Shown: one piece after another, positions 8,865 to 18,666 of the stretch | Layout: every line of letters starts with the position of its first letter | Position numbering within the stretch: the first letter of the stretch is position 1 | Assembly: GCF_004745575.1 (NCBI RefSeq) | Contig: NZ_RPEM01000012.1 | Location: 1-64,000 of the forward strand | Length of the DNA stretch: 64,000 bases | From: Pseudotabrizicola sediminis | GTDB taxonomy: Bacteria; Pseudomonadota; Alphaproteobacteria; Rhodobacterales; Rhodobacteraceae | Direction of reading: 5' to 3' | Notes under the pieces: model-generated | The model's database searches: none | What the model was told of the DNA's origin: nothing | The model's input: only the letters and a program-made list of their open reading frames with translations | Made by a program: the position numbers and the translations under genes

Positions 8865-8925
8865 AAACTGTCGCTAGGTTGGGCGCGGGTGCGTGTTTTT
8901 GCACCCGGCCTGACAGGAGGATGGC

Positions 8926-10356
8926 ATGACCAGAGACGGCGAACTGAGCTTTCGGGATTCTGTGGATCTGATGTTCAACCGCGCAGTGCGGCTGATGGAT
9001 CTGAGCCCCGGACTGGAACAGAAAATCCGCGTCTGCAATTCGACCTATACCGTGCGCTTTGGCGTGCGCCTGCGCGGCAAGATCGAAACCTTCACTGGCT
9101 ACCGCTCGGTCCATTCCGAACATATGGAGCCGGTCAAGGGTGGCATCCGCTATGCCCTGTCGGTCAACCAGAACGAGGTTGAGGCGCTGGCCGCGCTGAT
9201 GACCTATAAATGCGCGCTGGTGGAAACGCCGTTTGGCGGGTCCAAAGGCGGCTTGTGCATTGACCCACGCATGTGGGAGGAGCACGAGCTGGAACTGATC
9301 ACCCGGCGCTTTGCCTATGAGCTGATCAAGCGCGACCTGATCAACCCGGCGCAGAACGTGCCCGCCCCCGACATGGGCACGGGCGAGCGGGAAATGGCCT
9401 GGATCGCCGACCAATATAAACGGATGAACACCACCGACATCAACGGCAACGCCTGTGTGACCGGCAAGCCGATCTATGCGGGTGGCATTCAGGGCCGGGT
9501 CGAGGCGACGGGGCGCGGCGTGCAATATGCGTTGCAGGAATTCTTCCGCCACCCCGAAGACAAGGCACGCGCCGGGCTGACCGGTTCGCTGGAGGGCAAG
9601 CGGGTAATCGTGCAGGGCCTTGGCAATGTGGGCTATCACGCCGCCAAGTTCCTGTCGGAGGAAGATGGCTGCATCGTCACCGCCATCATCGAACGCGATG
9701 GGGCATTACAAAGCGACGGCGGGCTGAATGTCGAAGACGTGCGGCAATGGATGGCCAAGCAGGGCACGATCCGGGGCTATCCGTCAGCCGCTTTTGTGGA
9801 AGATGGCACGCATCTGCTGGAGGCCGAGTGCGACATTTTGATCCCCGCCGCGATGGAAGGGGTGATCCACAAGGACAATGCCGCCAACATCAAGGCCCCG
9901 CTGATCATCGAGGCGGCGAATGGCCCGGTGACCTTTGGCGCGGATGAGATTTTGCGCACCAAGGGCGTGGTGATCATTCCCGACATGTATGCCAATGCGG
10001 GCGGCGTGACGGTGTCGTATTTCGAATGGGTCAAGAACCTGTCGCATATCCGCTTTGGCCGGATGCAGCGCCGCGCCGAAGAGGCACGCTCGCGCCTTCT
10101 GGTCGAAGAGCTGGAGCGGTTGTCGGCGGATCAGGATCTGGGCTGGACGCTTGCCCCCGGGTTCAAGGAGAAGTTCCTGACCGGATCAGACGAGCTGACG
10201 CTGGTGCGGTCGGGTCTGGAAGACACGATGCGCATTGCCTATCAGGCGATGCGCAAGGTGTGGCACGAACGTGATGATGTCGATGACCTGCGCACGGCGG
10301 CCTATATCGTGTCGATCAGCCGCGTGGCGCAGGCCTATATGTCCAAGGCGCTGTAA
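8926..10356 (+). CDS. Glu/Leu/Phe/Val dehydrogenase family (glutamate dehydrogenase type)
   Basis: The 476-aa product has the family layout: N-terminal substrate domain with PVKGGIRYAL and ALMTYKCALVETPFGGSKGG (glycine-rich and catalytic-lysine regions), then a Rossmann domain with VQGLGNVGYHAAKFL, and a C-terminal dimer region. It would interconvert glutamate and 2-oxoglutarate with NAD(P). AGGAGG stands just upstream; the ATG at 8926 is preferred over one at 8921 that is too close to it and out of frame. Substrate specificity (Glu rather than branched-chain amino acid) is inferred from length and the overall pattern. Confidence 0.92.
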   Translation: MTRDGELSFRDSVDLMFNRAVRLMDLSPGLEQKIRVCNSTYTVRFGVRLRGKIETFTGYRSVHSEHMEPVKGGIRYALSVNQNEVEALAALMTYKCALVETPFGGSKGGLCIDPRMWEEHELELITRRFAYELIKRDLINPAQNVPAPDMGTGEREMAWIADQYKRMNTTDINGNACVTGKPIYAGGIQGRVEATGRGVQYALQEFFRHPEDKARAGLTGSLEGKRVIVQGLGNVGYHAAKFLSEEDGCIVTAIIERDGALQSDGGLNVEDVRQWMAKQGTIRGYPSAAFVEDGTHLLEAECDILIPAAMEGVIHKDNAANIKAPLIIEAANGPVTFGADEILRTKGVVIIPDMYANAGGVTVSYFEWVKNLSHIRFGRMQRRAEEARSRLLVEELERLSADQDLGWTLAPGFKEKFLTGSDELTLVRSGLEDTMRIAYQAMRKVWHERDDVDDLRTAAYIVSISRVAQAYMSKAL

Positions 10357-10478
10357 GCGTCACGCGCAGATCAGCCATCTGCGACAGGTGATGTCGCGGA
10401 TGGCATTGGCTTTGCCGCCGATCCTTGCTTATCTGACCACGACCCGGTTGACGGCCGCCGGTCAGGGAAAGGTCTGTC

Positions 10479-11729
10479 ATGCGCTATTCCGGCTTCAAGG
10501 TGCTCGTTCAGGGTCTGTTCGGCAATACTGGCTGGACACCCGCCTGGCGCGACCCTGCGCCCAAGGCAGACTATGACGCGGTGATCATCGGTGGCGGCGG
10601 GCACGGGCTGGCCACGGCGTATTATCTGGCGAAGAACCATGGGCTGACCAATATCGCGGTGCTGGAAAAGGGCTATCTCGGGTCCGGCAATATTGGCCGC
10701 AACACCACGATTGTGCGGGCGAATTACTTTCTGCCCGGCAATTCCGAGTTTTACAGCCATTCCCTGAAACTGTGGGAGGGGCTGGAGGCGGACCTGAACT
10801 ACAACGTGATGCACAGCCAGCGCGGGCTGATCAACCTGTTCCATTCCGACGGCCAGCGCGATGCCTTTGCCCGGCGCGGCAATGCCATGATCAATCAGGG
10901 CGATGATGCGGTGCTGCTGGACCGTGACGGCGTACGCGAGATCCTGCCCTATCTGGATTATGACAACACCCGGTTCCCGATCTATGGCGGACTGTTGCAC
11001 CCGCGCGGGGGCACGGCGCGGCATGATGCGGTGGCCTGGGGCTATGCCCGCGCGGCGGACCGGCGCGGGGTGGACCTGATCCAGAACTGCGAAGTGACCG
11101 GGATCGACATTGTGGATGGCCGTGTGACCGGCGTGCAGACCACGCGCGGGGCGATCCGGGCGAAAAAAGTCGGCATGGTGGTCGCAGGCCGGTCGGGGCA
11201 GGTGGCGGCGATGGCGGGGCTGCGGCTACCCATCGAGTCGCATGTGCTGCAGGCCTTCGTGACCGAGGGGCTGAAGCCGGTGATCAACCATGTGATCAGC
11301 TTTGGCATGGGGCATTTCTATATCAGCCAGTCCGACAAGGGCGGCCTCGTGTTCGGCGGCGATCTGGATTTTTATGCCAGCTACGCCTCGCGCGGGAACC
11401 TGCCGATGGTGGAACATGTGATGGAAGCCGGGATGACCCTGATGCCGATGATCGGCCGCGCCCGCGTGCTGCGGTCCTGGGGTGGGATCATGGACATGAC
11501 GCCGGACGGATCGCCGATCATCGACAAGACGCCGGTGGACGGGTTGTTTATCGACGCGGGCTGGAACTACGGCGGCTTCAAGGCCGTGCCGGCCTCGGGC
11601 TGGTGCATGGCGCATCTGATGGCCACCGGGGACAGCCACCCCGTTGCCGCGAAATTCCGGCTGAACCGTTTTGCCACCGGCCATATCCTCGACGAGGAAG
11701 GCACCGGCAGCCAGCACAACCTGCATTGA
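10479..11729 (+). CDS. soxB: Sarcosine oxidase subunit beta
   Basis: A 416-aa FAD-dependent oxidase subunit with an N-terminal dinucleotide-binding motif VIIGGGGHGLATAYYLA. In heterotetrameric sarcosine oxidases this subunit oxidises sarcosine and carries FMN covalently bound to a histidine; candidates here are H182 in GGTARHD or H174 in LLHPRGG. It is the first gene of soxBDAG, with only 13 bases to soxD. Sarcosine, produced from choline, betaine or creatine, is converted to glycine with delivery of the methyl group to tetrahydrofolate. Confidence 0.96.
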   Translation: MRYSGFKVLVQGLFGNTGWTPAWRDPAPKADYDAVIIGGGGHGLATAYYLAKNHGLTNIAVLEKGYLGSGNIGRNTTIVRANYFLPGNSEFYSHSLKLWEGLEADLNYNVMHSQRGLINLFHSDGQRDAFARRGNAMINQGDDAVLLDRDGVREILPYLDYDNTRFPIYGGLLHPRGGTARHDAVAWGYARAADRRGVDLIQNCEVTGIDIVDGRVTGVQTTRGAIRAKKVGMVVAGRSGQVAAMAGLRLPIESHVLQAFVTEGLKPVINHVISFGMGHFYISQSDKGGLVFGGDLDFYASYASRGNLPMVEHVMEAGMTLMPMIGRARVLRSWGGIMDMTPDGSPIIDKTPVDGLFIDAGWNYGGFKAVPASGWCMAHLMATGDSHPVAAKFRLNRFATGHILDEEGTGSQHNLH

Positions 11730-11742
11730 GGGAAACCCTGTC

Positions 11743-12021
11743 ATGCGCCTGACCTGCCCGCTTTGTGGCCCGCGCGACCGGCGGGAGTTCTATTATTCGG
11801 GTGACGCGGTCCTGCTCGCTCGGCCCGCGACCGACGCGCCGCCCGGCGCCTGGGATGACTACCTGCACAACCGCGACAATCCTGCGGGGGTGACGCAGGA
11901 CCTTTGGTATCATGAACAAGGCTGCTGTTCCTGGCTGAAGGTCACCCGAAACACGGTGACGCATGAGATTTTATCTGTAGAGAGTGTTGCCGGCACCAGC
12001 ACCGCAGGGGGTGCGGCATGA
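11743..12021 (+). CDS. soxD: Sarcosine oxidase subunit delta
   Basis: The 92-aa product has the zinc site of SoxD: C5 and C8 in CPLCG, with H57 and C61 in YHEQGC, matching the Cys-Cys-His-Cys ligand pattern of the delta subunit. It is a structural member of the alpha-beta-gamma-delta complex in the cytoplasm. Its stop overlaps the soxA start by four bases (ATGA), indicating coupled translation. Confidence 0.95.
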   Translation: MRLTCPLCGPRDRREFYYSGDAVLLARPATDAPPGAWDDYLHNRDNPAGVTQDLWYHEQGCCSWLKVTRNTVTHEILSVESVAGTSTAGGAA

Positions 12022-14936
12022 GGATTGACGGCAGGGGTCGGATCGACCGCACGCGGCCTGTCACCTTCCGCTTCGATGGCCGCGTTTTCGCGGGCTACAA
12101 GGGCGATACGCTGGCCTCGGCCCTGATCGCCAATGATGTGCGGGTGGTGGGGCGCAGTTTCAAATACCACCGCCCGCGCGGGATTCTGACGGCGGGGTCA
12201 GAGGAGCCCAATGCACTGGTCGAGATTGTCGGCCCCGCCAACCAGACCCCGAACACGCGGGCGACGGTGCAGGAGCTGTTCGAGGGGCTGGTGGCGCGCA
12301 GCCAGAACCGCTGGCCATCGTTGCGCTTTGACGCGTTGGAGGTGAACGATCTGGCGGCACCGTTTCTGTCGGCGGGGTTCTATTACAAGACCTTCATGTG
12401 GCCGCGCCGGTTCTGGGAAGGTCTGTATGAGCCGGTGATCCGTCGCGCGGCGGGGTTGGGCAGCCTGTCGGGGCGGCACGATGAAGGGGTCTATGAAAAG
12501 GCCTGGGCGCATTGTGACTTGCTGGTGATCGGGGCGGGGCCTGCGGGGTTGATGGCGGCGCTGACTGCGGCGCGGGCCGGGGCAGATGTCATTCTGGCCG
12601 ACGAGTCGTCAGAGCCGGGGGGGCGGTTGCTGTCGGATGATGCGGTGATCGACGGTTTGTCTGGCGCTGACTGGGTGGCGCAGGTGCTGGCGGAACTGGC
12701 CAGCCTGCCGAATGTGCGGCTGATGACGCGCACCACCGTGACCGGGGTCTATGATGACGGCACTTATGGTGCGCTGGAGCGCGTCGGTCTGCACCGCCGC
12801 CCGCGCCCAAACCTGCCGCGCGAGTGTTTCTGGCGGATTGTGGCCAAACGCTCTGTGCTTGCGGCGGGCGCTTTGGAGCGGGGCATTGCGTTTCAGGACA
12901 ATGACCGGCCCGGGGTGATGCTCGCCTCCAGCCTGCCTGCTTACTTGAACCGTTACGGTGTGGTGCCGGGGCAAAAGGTGACGTTGTTTGCCAATAATGA
13001 CTCGGTGCGCGCCACGGCGCGCAGCCTGATGGCGGCGGGGGTGACCGTGGCGGCGATCATCGACCCGCGCGAGGACGCGCCGGACGAGCCGGGGATCACG
13101 GTACACAAGGGCGCGCAGGTAAAGCGCGCCCGGGGCCGGATGGGGCTGCGCGAGGTTCTGGTGCGTGTGGGTGGGCGCGAGATCACGGTAGAGACGGATT
13201 GTCTGGGCGTATCGGGCGGCTGGAACCCGTCGCTCCATCTGACCTGCCATATGAACGGCCGCCCGCGCTGGTCAGACGATCTGGCCGCCTTCGTGCCGGT
13301 CGAGGGCGCGGTGCCGGGGATGCTGGTGGCGGGGGCGGCGAATGGATCGTTTTCCACCCATGGCTGTCTGGCGGCGGGCACACAGGCAGCGCGGGCCAGT
13401 CTTGAAGCCTTGGGCGTGACGGTGGGGCAGGCCGATCTGCCACAGGCTGATGATGCGCCGTACCGGATCGCGCCGTTGTGGGCGGTGCCGGGCAAGGGCC
13501 GTGCCTGGCTGGATTTTGCCAATGACGTGACGGTCAAGGATGTGACGCAGTCGGCACAGGAGGGGTTCCGGTCGGTCGAGCACATGAAGCGCTATACCAC
13601 CCAAGGGATGGCCCCGGATCAGGGGAAAAACTCGAACGTGGCGGCGCTGGCGGTGCTGGCGGATGCCACCGGGCGGGGAATCCCCGAGACCGGGACCACG
13701 ACTTTCCGCCCGCCCTTTGCGCCGGTGTCGATTGCCGCGATGGGGGCCGGGGGGCGGGGGGAGGGCTTTGCCCCGCAGCGGTTCCTGACCAGCGATCAGG
13801 CCAGCCGCGACCGGGGTGCCCCGATGGTGGAGGCCGGGTTGTGGTACCGGCCCGGATACTTCCCCAAGCCGGGGGAGAGGACGTGGCGTGAGGCTTGTGA
13901 CCGTGAGGTCAGGATGGTGCGATCATCCGTGGGGGTGACGGATGTATCGACCCTCGGCAAGATTGACATTCAGGGGCCGGATGCCGGGCGGTTTCTGGAT
14001 TTTGTCTATACCAACACGTTTTCCACCTTGCCGGTCGGCAAGGTGCGCTATGGGCTGATGCTGCGCGAGGATGGTCATGTGCTGGATGACGGCACCTGTG
14101 CGCGGCTGGGGCAGGATCATTGGCTGATGACCACCACCACCGCCGCCGCCGGGCTGGTGATGCGGCATCTGGAGTTCGTGAGCCAGGCGTTCTGTGCCGG
14201 GTGGCAGGTGCGCTTTGTGTCGGTGACGGAAGCTTGGGCGCAGTTTGCCGTGGCCGGGCCGCTGGCGCGTGATCTGGTGGCCTCGGCCCTGGGCCATGCG
14301 CCCGACCTGCCGTTCATGGGCTGTGCGCATGTGGTGGTGCAGGGTATTGCGGGGCGGTTGTTCCGCATCTCGTTCTCTGGCGAAGAAGGGTATGAGCTGG
14401 CGGTGCCGACGCGCTATGGCGAGGCGCTGTTTCGCGACCTGACGGCGCGGGCCGAGACGATGGGCGGGGGACTGTACGGGATGGAGGCGCTGAACGTGCT
14501 GCGGATCGAGAAGGGGTTCATCACCCATGCCGAGATCCATGGCCGCACCACCGCCTTTGACATTGGCATGGAAAAGATGGTCAGCGGCAAGAAGGACTGC
14601 ATCGGCAAGGCGGCGGCGGCGCGTCCGGGCATGACCGGGCCTGCGCGCGAGCAGATGGTGGGGCTGGTGCCGCTGACTGATGATGTGCTGACGGCGGGGG
14701 CGCATCTGTTTGCGCAAGGGGTGGACCTGACGCGTGAACACTCGGCGGGGTATGTCACGTCGGTCGGCTATTCGCCGACGCTGCAAAGCCATCTGGCGCT
14801 GGGCTTTTTGCAGAACGGCCGCGCGCGGCATGGTGAGACGGTGCGGCTGGTGGATCGCTTGCGCGGGGTGGATGTACTGTGCCGGGTGAGCGACCCGGTG
14901 TTCCACGACCCAAAAGGGGAGAAGCTGCGTGCCTGA
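12018..14936 (+). CDS. soxA: Sarcosine oxidase subunit alpha
   Basis: The 972-aa product has the large-subunit architecture: an N-terminal ferredoxin-like segment with GRSFKYHRPRGI, a Rossmann domain with LLVIGAGPAGLMAALTAA that binds NAD, and a C-terminal GcvT-like aminomethyltransferase/folate domain (around residues 600-970, with FSGEEGYELAVP and GMEALNVLRIEKG). Formaldehyde formed at the beta subunit is passed to this domain to make 5,10-methylenetetrahydrofolate. It overlaps soxD by 4 bases and soxG by 8. Confidence 0.96.
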   Translation: MRIDGRGRIDRTRPVTFRFDGRVFAGYKGDTLASALIANDVRVVGRSFKYHRPRGILTAGSEEPNALVEIVGPANQTPNTRATVQELFEGLVARSQNRWPSLRFDALEVNDLAAPFLSAGFYYKTFMWPRRFWEGLYEPVIRRAAGLGSLSGRHDEGVYEKAWAHCDLLVIGAGPAGLMAALTAARAGADVILADESSEPGGRLLSDDAVIDGLSGADWVAQVLAELASLPNVRLMTRTTVTGVYDDGTYGALERVGLHRRPRPNLPRECFWRIVAKRSVLAAGALERGIAFQDNDRPGVMLASSLPAYLNRYGVVPGQKVTLFANNDSVRATARSLMAAGVTVAAIIDPREDAPDEPGITVHKGAQVKRARGRMGLREVLVRVGGREITVETDCLGVSGGWNPSLHLTCHMNGRPRWSDDLAAFVPVEGAVPGMLVAGAANGSFSTHGCLAAGTQAARASLEALGVTVGQADLPQADDAPYRIAPLWAVPGKGRAWLDFANDVTVKDVTQSAQEGFRSVEHMKRYTTQGMAPDQGKNSNVAALAVLADATGRGIPETGTTTFRPPFAPVSIAAMGAGGRGEGFAPQRFLTSDQASRDRGAPMVEAGLWYRPGYFPKPGERTWREACDREVRMVRSSVGVTDVSTLGKIDIQGPDAGRFLDFVYTNTFSTLPVGKVRYGLMLREDGHVLDDGTCARLGQDHWLMTTTTAAAGLVMRHLEFVSQAFCAGWQVRFVSVTEAWAQFAVAGPLARDLVASALGHAPDLPFMGCAHVVVQGIAGRLFRISFSGEEGYELAVPTRYGEALFRDLTARAETMGGGLYGMEALNVLRIEKGFITHAEIHGRTTAFDIGMEKMVSGKKDCIGKAAAARPGMTGPAREQMVGLVPLTDDVLTAGAHLFAQGVDLTREHSAGYVTSVGYSPTLQSHLALGFLQNGRARHGETVRLVDRLRGVDVLCRVSDPVFHDPKGEKLRA

Positions 14937-15459
14937 CCTGATTGCCAAATCTGCGCTGGGCTTGCCCCCGCTGACCCATGCCGGCACCACGCTGATGGAA
15001 TCGGCCTTGCCGCAGATCACCGCCATTGCACCGTTTCCGGGCCAGACGGGGGCGGTGGGTGATGCGCTGGGCCTGGCGTTCCCCGCGCCGAACCGCGTGA
15101 CCGAGGCGGGCGATGCAAGGCTGGTCTGGGCCGGGCGCGATCTGGCCTTTCTGATCGGCGCAGCAGCACCCGATGGCCTGCCCGCTTCGGTCACCGATCA
15201 GTCTGACGGCTGGGTTGCGCTGACGCTGTCGGGCGCGCGGGCGGTGGATGTTCTGGCGCGGCTGGTGCCGCTCGATCTGCGCGGCGTGCAGCGGGGGCAG
15301 GCGTTCCGCACCGCGCTGAACCACCTGCCGCTGGTCCTGATGGCCGAGGGGGAGGGGGCATTTACCCTGCTGACGTTCCGCTCGATGGCGCGCACAGCCT
15401 GGCATGAAATCAGCGATGCGATGGAGAAGGTGGCGGCACGGACGGCGCTGGTGCAATAA
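14929..15459 (+). CDS. soxG: Sarcosine oxidase subunit gamma
   Basis: A 176-aa GcvT-like small subunit that packs on SoxA in the heterotetramer. It starts with a GTG that overlaps the soxA stop by 8 bases, so translation should be coupled. GWVALTLSGARAVDVLARLVPLDL and the C-terminal AWHEISDAMEKV are typical of the family. It closes the sox operon; no folate enzymes such as glyA or purU follow, because gloA comes next on the opposite strand. Confidence 0.92.
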   Translation: MPDLIAKSALGLPPLTHAGTTLMESALPQITAIAPFPGQTGAVGDALGLAFPAPNRVTEAGDARLVWAGRDLAFLIGAAAPDGLPASVTDQSDGWVALTLSGARAVDVLARLVPLDLRGVQRGQAFRTALNHLPLVLMAEGEGAFTLLTFRSMARTAWHEISDAMEKVAARTALVQ

Positions 15460-15561
15460 CCGGGTGCGCCGCGCTTTGGTATGTTTGCCAGACTGGAACG
15501 GAAACGCGCGTCTTCCCTGCTATCTTCTGTCTGAAAATATCCTCGGGGCCCCGGGGGCAGA

Positions 15562-15581
15562 CAGCCCCCCGGAGGGGGCTG
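15562..15581. terminator. Hairpin between convergent soxG and gloA
   Basis: CAGCCCCC and GGGGGCTG form an 8-bp stem with a CGGA tetraloop, 6 bases beyond the gloA stop codon and about 100 bases after soxG. A-rich and T-rich sequence (AAAATAT) follows on the minus side after 20 bases. Likely shared terminator for both converging transcripts. Confidence 0.5.
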
Positions 15582-15587
15582 CCGGGA

Positions 15588-16016
15588 TCACCAGTGGCCG
15601 GTGTTTTCCATGCTGGTCCAAGGCTCTGCCGGGGCCAGCGCCTCGCCCTTCTGCAGCAGTTCGACCGAGATATTGTCAGGGCTGCGGACAAAGGCCATAC
15701 GGCCATCACGCGGGGGGCGGTTGATCAGCACGCCATTGGCCTGCAGATGGGCGCAGGTGGCGTAGATGTCATCGACCTCATAGGCCAGATGGCCGAAGTG
15801 GCGGCTGTCGGACGGCAGGCCATCATCACCATCCCAGTTGTAGGTCAGCTCGACGGGGCATTCGGGCTGGCCGGGGGGGGCCATGAAGATCAGCGAGAAC
15901 CGCCCCTTTTCGCTGTCATTCCGGCGGGTTTCTTCCAACCCCAGCAGCCGATAGAACGCCATCGACGCCTCCAGATCCCTGACCCGGACCATGGTGTGCA
16001 GATATTTCAGTGCCAT
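15588..16016 (-). CDS. gloA: Lactoylglutathione lyase / glyoxalase I family
   Basis: The 142-aa vicinal-oxygen-chelate protein has two repeated modules, beginning LHTMVRVRDLEASMAFY and HLAYEVDDIYATC, and a glyoxalase-type C-terminus (MAFVRSPDNISVELLQ). It would detoxify methylglyoxal as its glutathione hemithioacetal. Expected metal ligands are visible: His in LHTMV, Glu in VELTYN, His in HLAYE and Glu in ISVELLQ. AGGAG lies 10 bases before the ATG. Confidence 0.9.
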   Translation of the reverse strand: MALKYLHTMVRVRDLEASMAFYRLLGLEETRRNDSEKGRFSLIFMAPPGQPECPVELTYNWDGDDGLPSDSRHFGHLAYEVDDIYATCAHLQANGVLINRPPRDGRMAFVRSPDNISVELLQKGEALAPAEPWTSMENTGHW

Positions 16017-16247
16017 CGTAAATCACTCCTCATTCTTCTGCGCCCATCTTAGCGCCCGCGCCGGGAAAGGCGAGGGGTGCCGGGCGAACCAGTCATACCC
16101 CGCCATTGTATCAATGAATCCATGCAGCTGCACGGCAGCGTGAAACAGAATGGCCGCGCACCCTTGCGAGGGTTCCCCAACCTCTCGTATCCTGTGCGCC
16201 AATGATGCCCACATCTTGTGAACGCCCGGATTCGAAAGGCCAGCCCC

Positions 16248-17153
16248 ATGCCGCTTTCCCCTGATCAGATTGCCGAAATCGACGCCGCGCGTGCCACCCC
16301 GCGCCAGACCCTGCGGGCGGTGTCCGACGGGATGGAGGCGCATCTGTACCGCGCGCATGAGGTGCTGGACCACGGCTTCATTCGCGTGATCGACTATATG
16401 GGCGACGATGCCGCCATCGTGCAGGCGGCGCGGGTGAGCTACGGCGCGGGCACGAAGCATGTGTCGAACGACGAAGGGCTGATCCGCTATCTGATGCGGC
16501 ACTGGCATTCGACCCCGTTCGAGATGTGCGAGATCAAGCTGCACGTCAAACTGCCGGTATTTGTCGCCCGCCAGTGGATCCGCCACCGCACCGCCAACGT
16601 CAACGAATACTCCGCGCGCTATTCGATTCTGGACCGCGAATTCTACATCCCCGCGCCCGACCAGCTGGCCGCGCAAAGCACGGTCAACAATCAGGGGCGC
16701 GGCGCGGTGCTGCAGGGCGAGGAGGCCGCACGGGTGCTGGAGGTGCTGAAACGCGACGCGGGGCAGGCGTTTGACAGCTATGAGTCGATGCTGAGCCAGG
16801 ACGGCCAGCAGGGGCTGGCGCGGGAACTCGCGCGGATGAACCTGCCGATGAACACCTATACCCAATGGTATTGGAAAACCGACCTGCACAACCTGTTCCA
16901 CTTCCTGCGCCTGCGCGCCGACGCCCATGCGCAGTATGAGATCCGGGTCTATGCCGAGGCGATTGCGGCCTGTGTGAAGGACTGGGTGCCGTTGGCTTTT
17001 GCCGCGTTCGAGGATTACCGGATGGGCGGGGTGACGCTAAGTGCGAAGGCGGTGGAAGTGTTGAAGCGGCGGCTGGCTGGCGAGGTTGTGGGCCAGCCGG
17101 AGAGTGGGATGAGCAAGGGGGAATGGCGGGAGTTTGAGGGGGTTTGGGGGTGA
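16248..17153 (+). CDS. thyX: Flavin-dependent thymidylate synthase ThyX
   Basis: The 301-aa product makes dTMP from dUMP using methylenetetrahydrofolate and FAD/NADPH. The ThyX signature [15 protein letters not shown] is intact, with the catalytic region [17 protein letters not shown] after it. The ATG at 16248 is preferred; a GTG ten codons upstream is possible. Its substrate, methylenetetrahydrofolate, is also the product of the sarcosine oxidase operon 0.8 kb upstream. The next gene overlaps its stop codon. Confidence 0.95.
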   Translation: MPLSPDQIAEIDAARATPRQTLRAVSDGMEAHLYRAHEVLDHGFIRVIDYMGDDAAIVQAARVSYGAGTKHVSNDEGLIRYLMRHWHSTPFEMCEIKLHVKLPVFVARQWIRHRTANVNEYSARYSILDREFYIPAPDQLAAQSTVNNQGRGAVLQGEEAARVLEVLKRDAGQAFDSYESMLSQDGQQGLARELARMNLPMNTYTQWYWKTDLHNLFHFLRLRADAHAQYEIRVYAEAIAACVKDWVPLAFAAFEDYRMGGVTLSAKAVEVLKRRLAGEVVGQPESGMSKGEWREFEGVWG

Positions 17154-17941
17154 GGCTACTAGACAGGGGGAATTTTGCCTTAGGATTTACTGCAGGTGGT
17201 TTGCTTGCCTTACTGACGCTTTTGACGCTGAATTTTTTTGAAGTTGGTCTTAGTGAAGGCTCATTTTCAACGCTGATTGGAGCTGTAATTGGTGCAGCTA
17301 TAGCGTTTATGGGATCTTTGCTCGTCGCGGTTCAGGCGAAACAAGTTCGTGATGAGGATCGAAAGTTTTCTGATTCTGCTATGCTACACTCAATTCTAAC
17401 AAAGCTGTTCGACTTGGATGATGCATTGCAGAAAACTAGGCGACACTTTATGATATACGACCCTTCGGCTAAAGTTATCATGCAACGAGAAGCAGGTGAA
17501 GTGTCGTTTTCGACCCCCCTTCAAGGGCTTTGGCGATTGATTGAGTTCAGCGTGAGTGAGCGAACTTTTTTGCTGAGACTTCGAGGGGGCGACTTCTTTA
17601 CTGCCTTGAGCGATGTAAATGGTATTAGTGAGAACTTTCACGTTTTGCGTGAACGACACAAGCAGGCTTATTACACTCTGTTGGAGGAAGTGGTTGCTGG
17701 CGGAGTAACGCGCAGGGGCTATTTAGTCACCAGTGTGGTCGATACAACAAGCCATAATTTAATGGTCATGATGGACGTAGATGGCGCATTGAGAAGTTTA
17801 TTGGAAAGTTCGTCAGGAACGGTAGTCGATTTTTTGAATAAGATGATTGATTTGTCGAATGAAATGACAGAACGCAAGATTGCATATGAGGTTACGTATA
17901 ATCCGCCTGCCTCAGAAAACTATATGCGCCAAGAATATTGA
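17150..17941 (+). CDS. Two-TM protein of unknown function, low-GC
   Basis: A 263-aa product starting at a GTG that overlaps the thyX stop (GTGA); a TTG two codons earlier is possible. Two N-terminal hydrophobic helices ([18 protein letters not shown] and [20 protein letters not shown]) are followed by a basic linker and a long soluble, probably helical, domain without cysteine. Base composition is strikingly poorer in G+C than both neighbours, with many A/T-ending codons, suggesting recent acquisition. The layout (short TM hairpin plus cytoplasmic helices) resembles phage-defence or stress sensors with unknown effectors, but no family is recognised. Confidence 0.75.
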   Translation: MRLLDRGNFALGFTAGGLLALLTLLTLNFFEVGLSEGSFSTLIGAVIGAAIAFMGSLLVAVQAKQVRDEDRKFSDSAMLHSILTKLFDLDDALQKTRRHFMIYDPSAKVIMQREAGEVSFSTPLQGLWRLIEFSVSERTFLLRLRGGDFFTALSDVNGISENFHVLRERHKQAYYTLLEEVVAGGVTRRGYLVTSVVDTTSHNLMVMMDVDGALRSLLESSSGTVVDFLNKMIDLSNEMTERKIAYEVTYNPPASENYMRQEY

Positions 17942-18039
17942 ATGATTATTTGCATAGCGAGGGGAAGCGAGCACCCAAACCTCCCCCCTATCCCCACACC
18001 CCGAATCACTCTATGCTGCACCGCAGAAATGGAGTCTCC

Positions 18040-18666
18040 ATGGGTCAGGTCATCACGGTTGCGCAGCAGAAGGGTGGGTCGGGGAAGACCACGCTTTCGG
18101 TCAATCTGGCGGTGGAGCTGGTGCGGCGGGGGGTGTCGGTGGCGCTGCTCGACACCGACCCGCAAGGCTCTTTGGGCCGCTGGTTCATGGCGCGGCGCGA
18201 GCGCTTGGGCGATCCGGGGATGGATCTGTCGACCGCCAGCGCCTGGGGCGTGGGCTATGAATGTGAAAAGCTGCGCAAAACCCATGACATCGTGATCATC
18301 GACACGCCGCCCAAGATCGACGCCGATCTGCGGCCCAGCTTGCGTGAGGCGTCCCTGATCCTGATCCCGGTATCGGCCAGCCATGTCGATCTGTGGGCAA
18401 CCGACGGGGTGCTTGATCTGGCCGCGCGCGAAAGCCGCCCGACCATGATCGTGCTGAACCGCTGCAAGGCGGGCACGCGGCTGGGCGAAGAGGTGGCCAA
18501 TGCGGCGGGCGATCTGGCGCAGGTGGCAGACGCGCGGCTTGGCCAGCGGGTGGCCTATGCCGAGACGATGGGCAACGGGCTGGCGGTCTCCGAAGTTGGC
18601 AAATCGCCTGCCGCGACCGAGATTGCGGCGCTGGCCACCGAAGTGATGGCGCGGCTTCAGGCCTGA
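18040..18666 (+). CDS. Orphan ParA/MinD-family ATPase
   Basis: A 208-aa P-loop ATPase with the deviant Walker A motif KGGSGKTTLS (11-20), a DTDPQGS switch and VIIDTPP Walker B. The ATG at 18040 has GGAG seven bases upstream. ParA-type ATPases position DNA or protein cargo by dimer cycling. No ParB gene or parS-like repeat is nearby, so it is not an obvious chromosome-partition pair; a role in placing a protein complex is inferred. The 3' end overlaps the convergent small membrane gene by 10 bases. Confidence 0.88.
   Translation: MGQVITVAQQKGGSGKTTLSVNLAVELVRRGVSVALLDTDPQGSLGRWFMARRERLGDPGMDLSTASAWGVGYECEKLRKTHDIVIIDTPPKIDADLRPSLREASLILIPVSASHVDLWATDGVLDLAARESRPTMIVLNRCKAGTRLGEEVANAAGDLAQVADARLGQRVAYAETMGNGLAVSEVGKSPAATEIAALATEVMARLQA

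Larger units (their letters stand above)
8593..8925. other. 333-base divergent promoter region
   Basis: Lies between the divergently transcribed TadG-like gene and the dehydrogenase gene. No coding sequence is supported. It contains two palindromes listed separately (8808-8821 and 8852-8864) and must carry both promoters. Confidence 0.7.
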
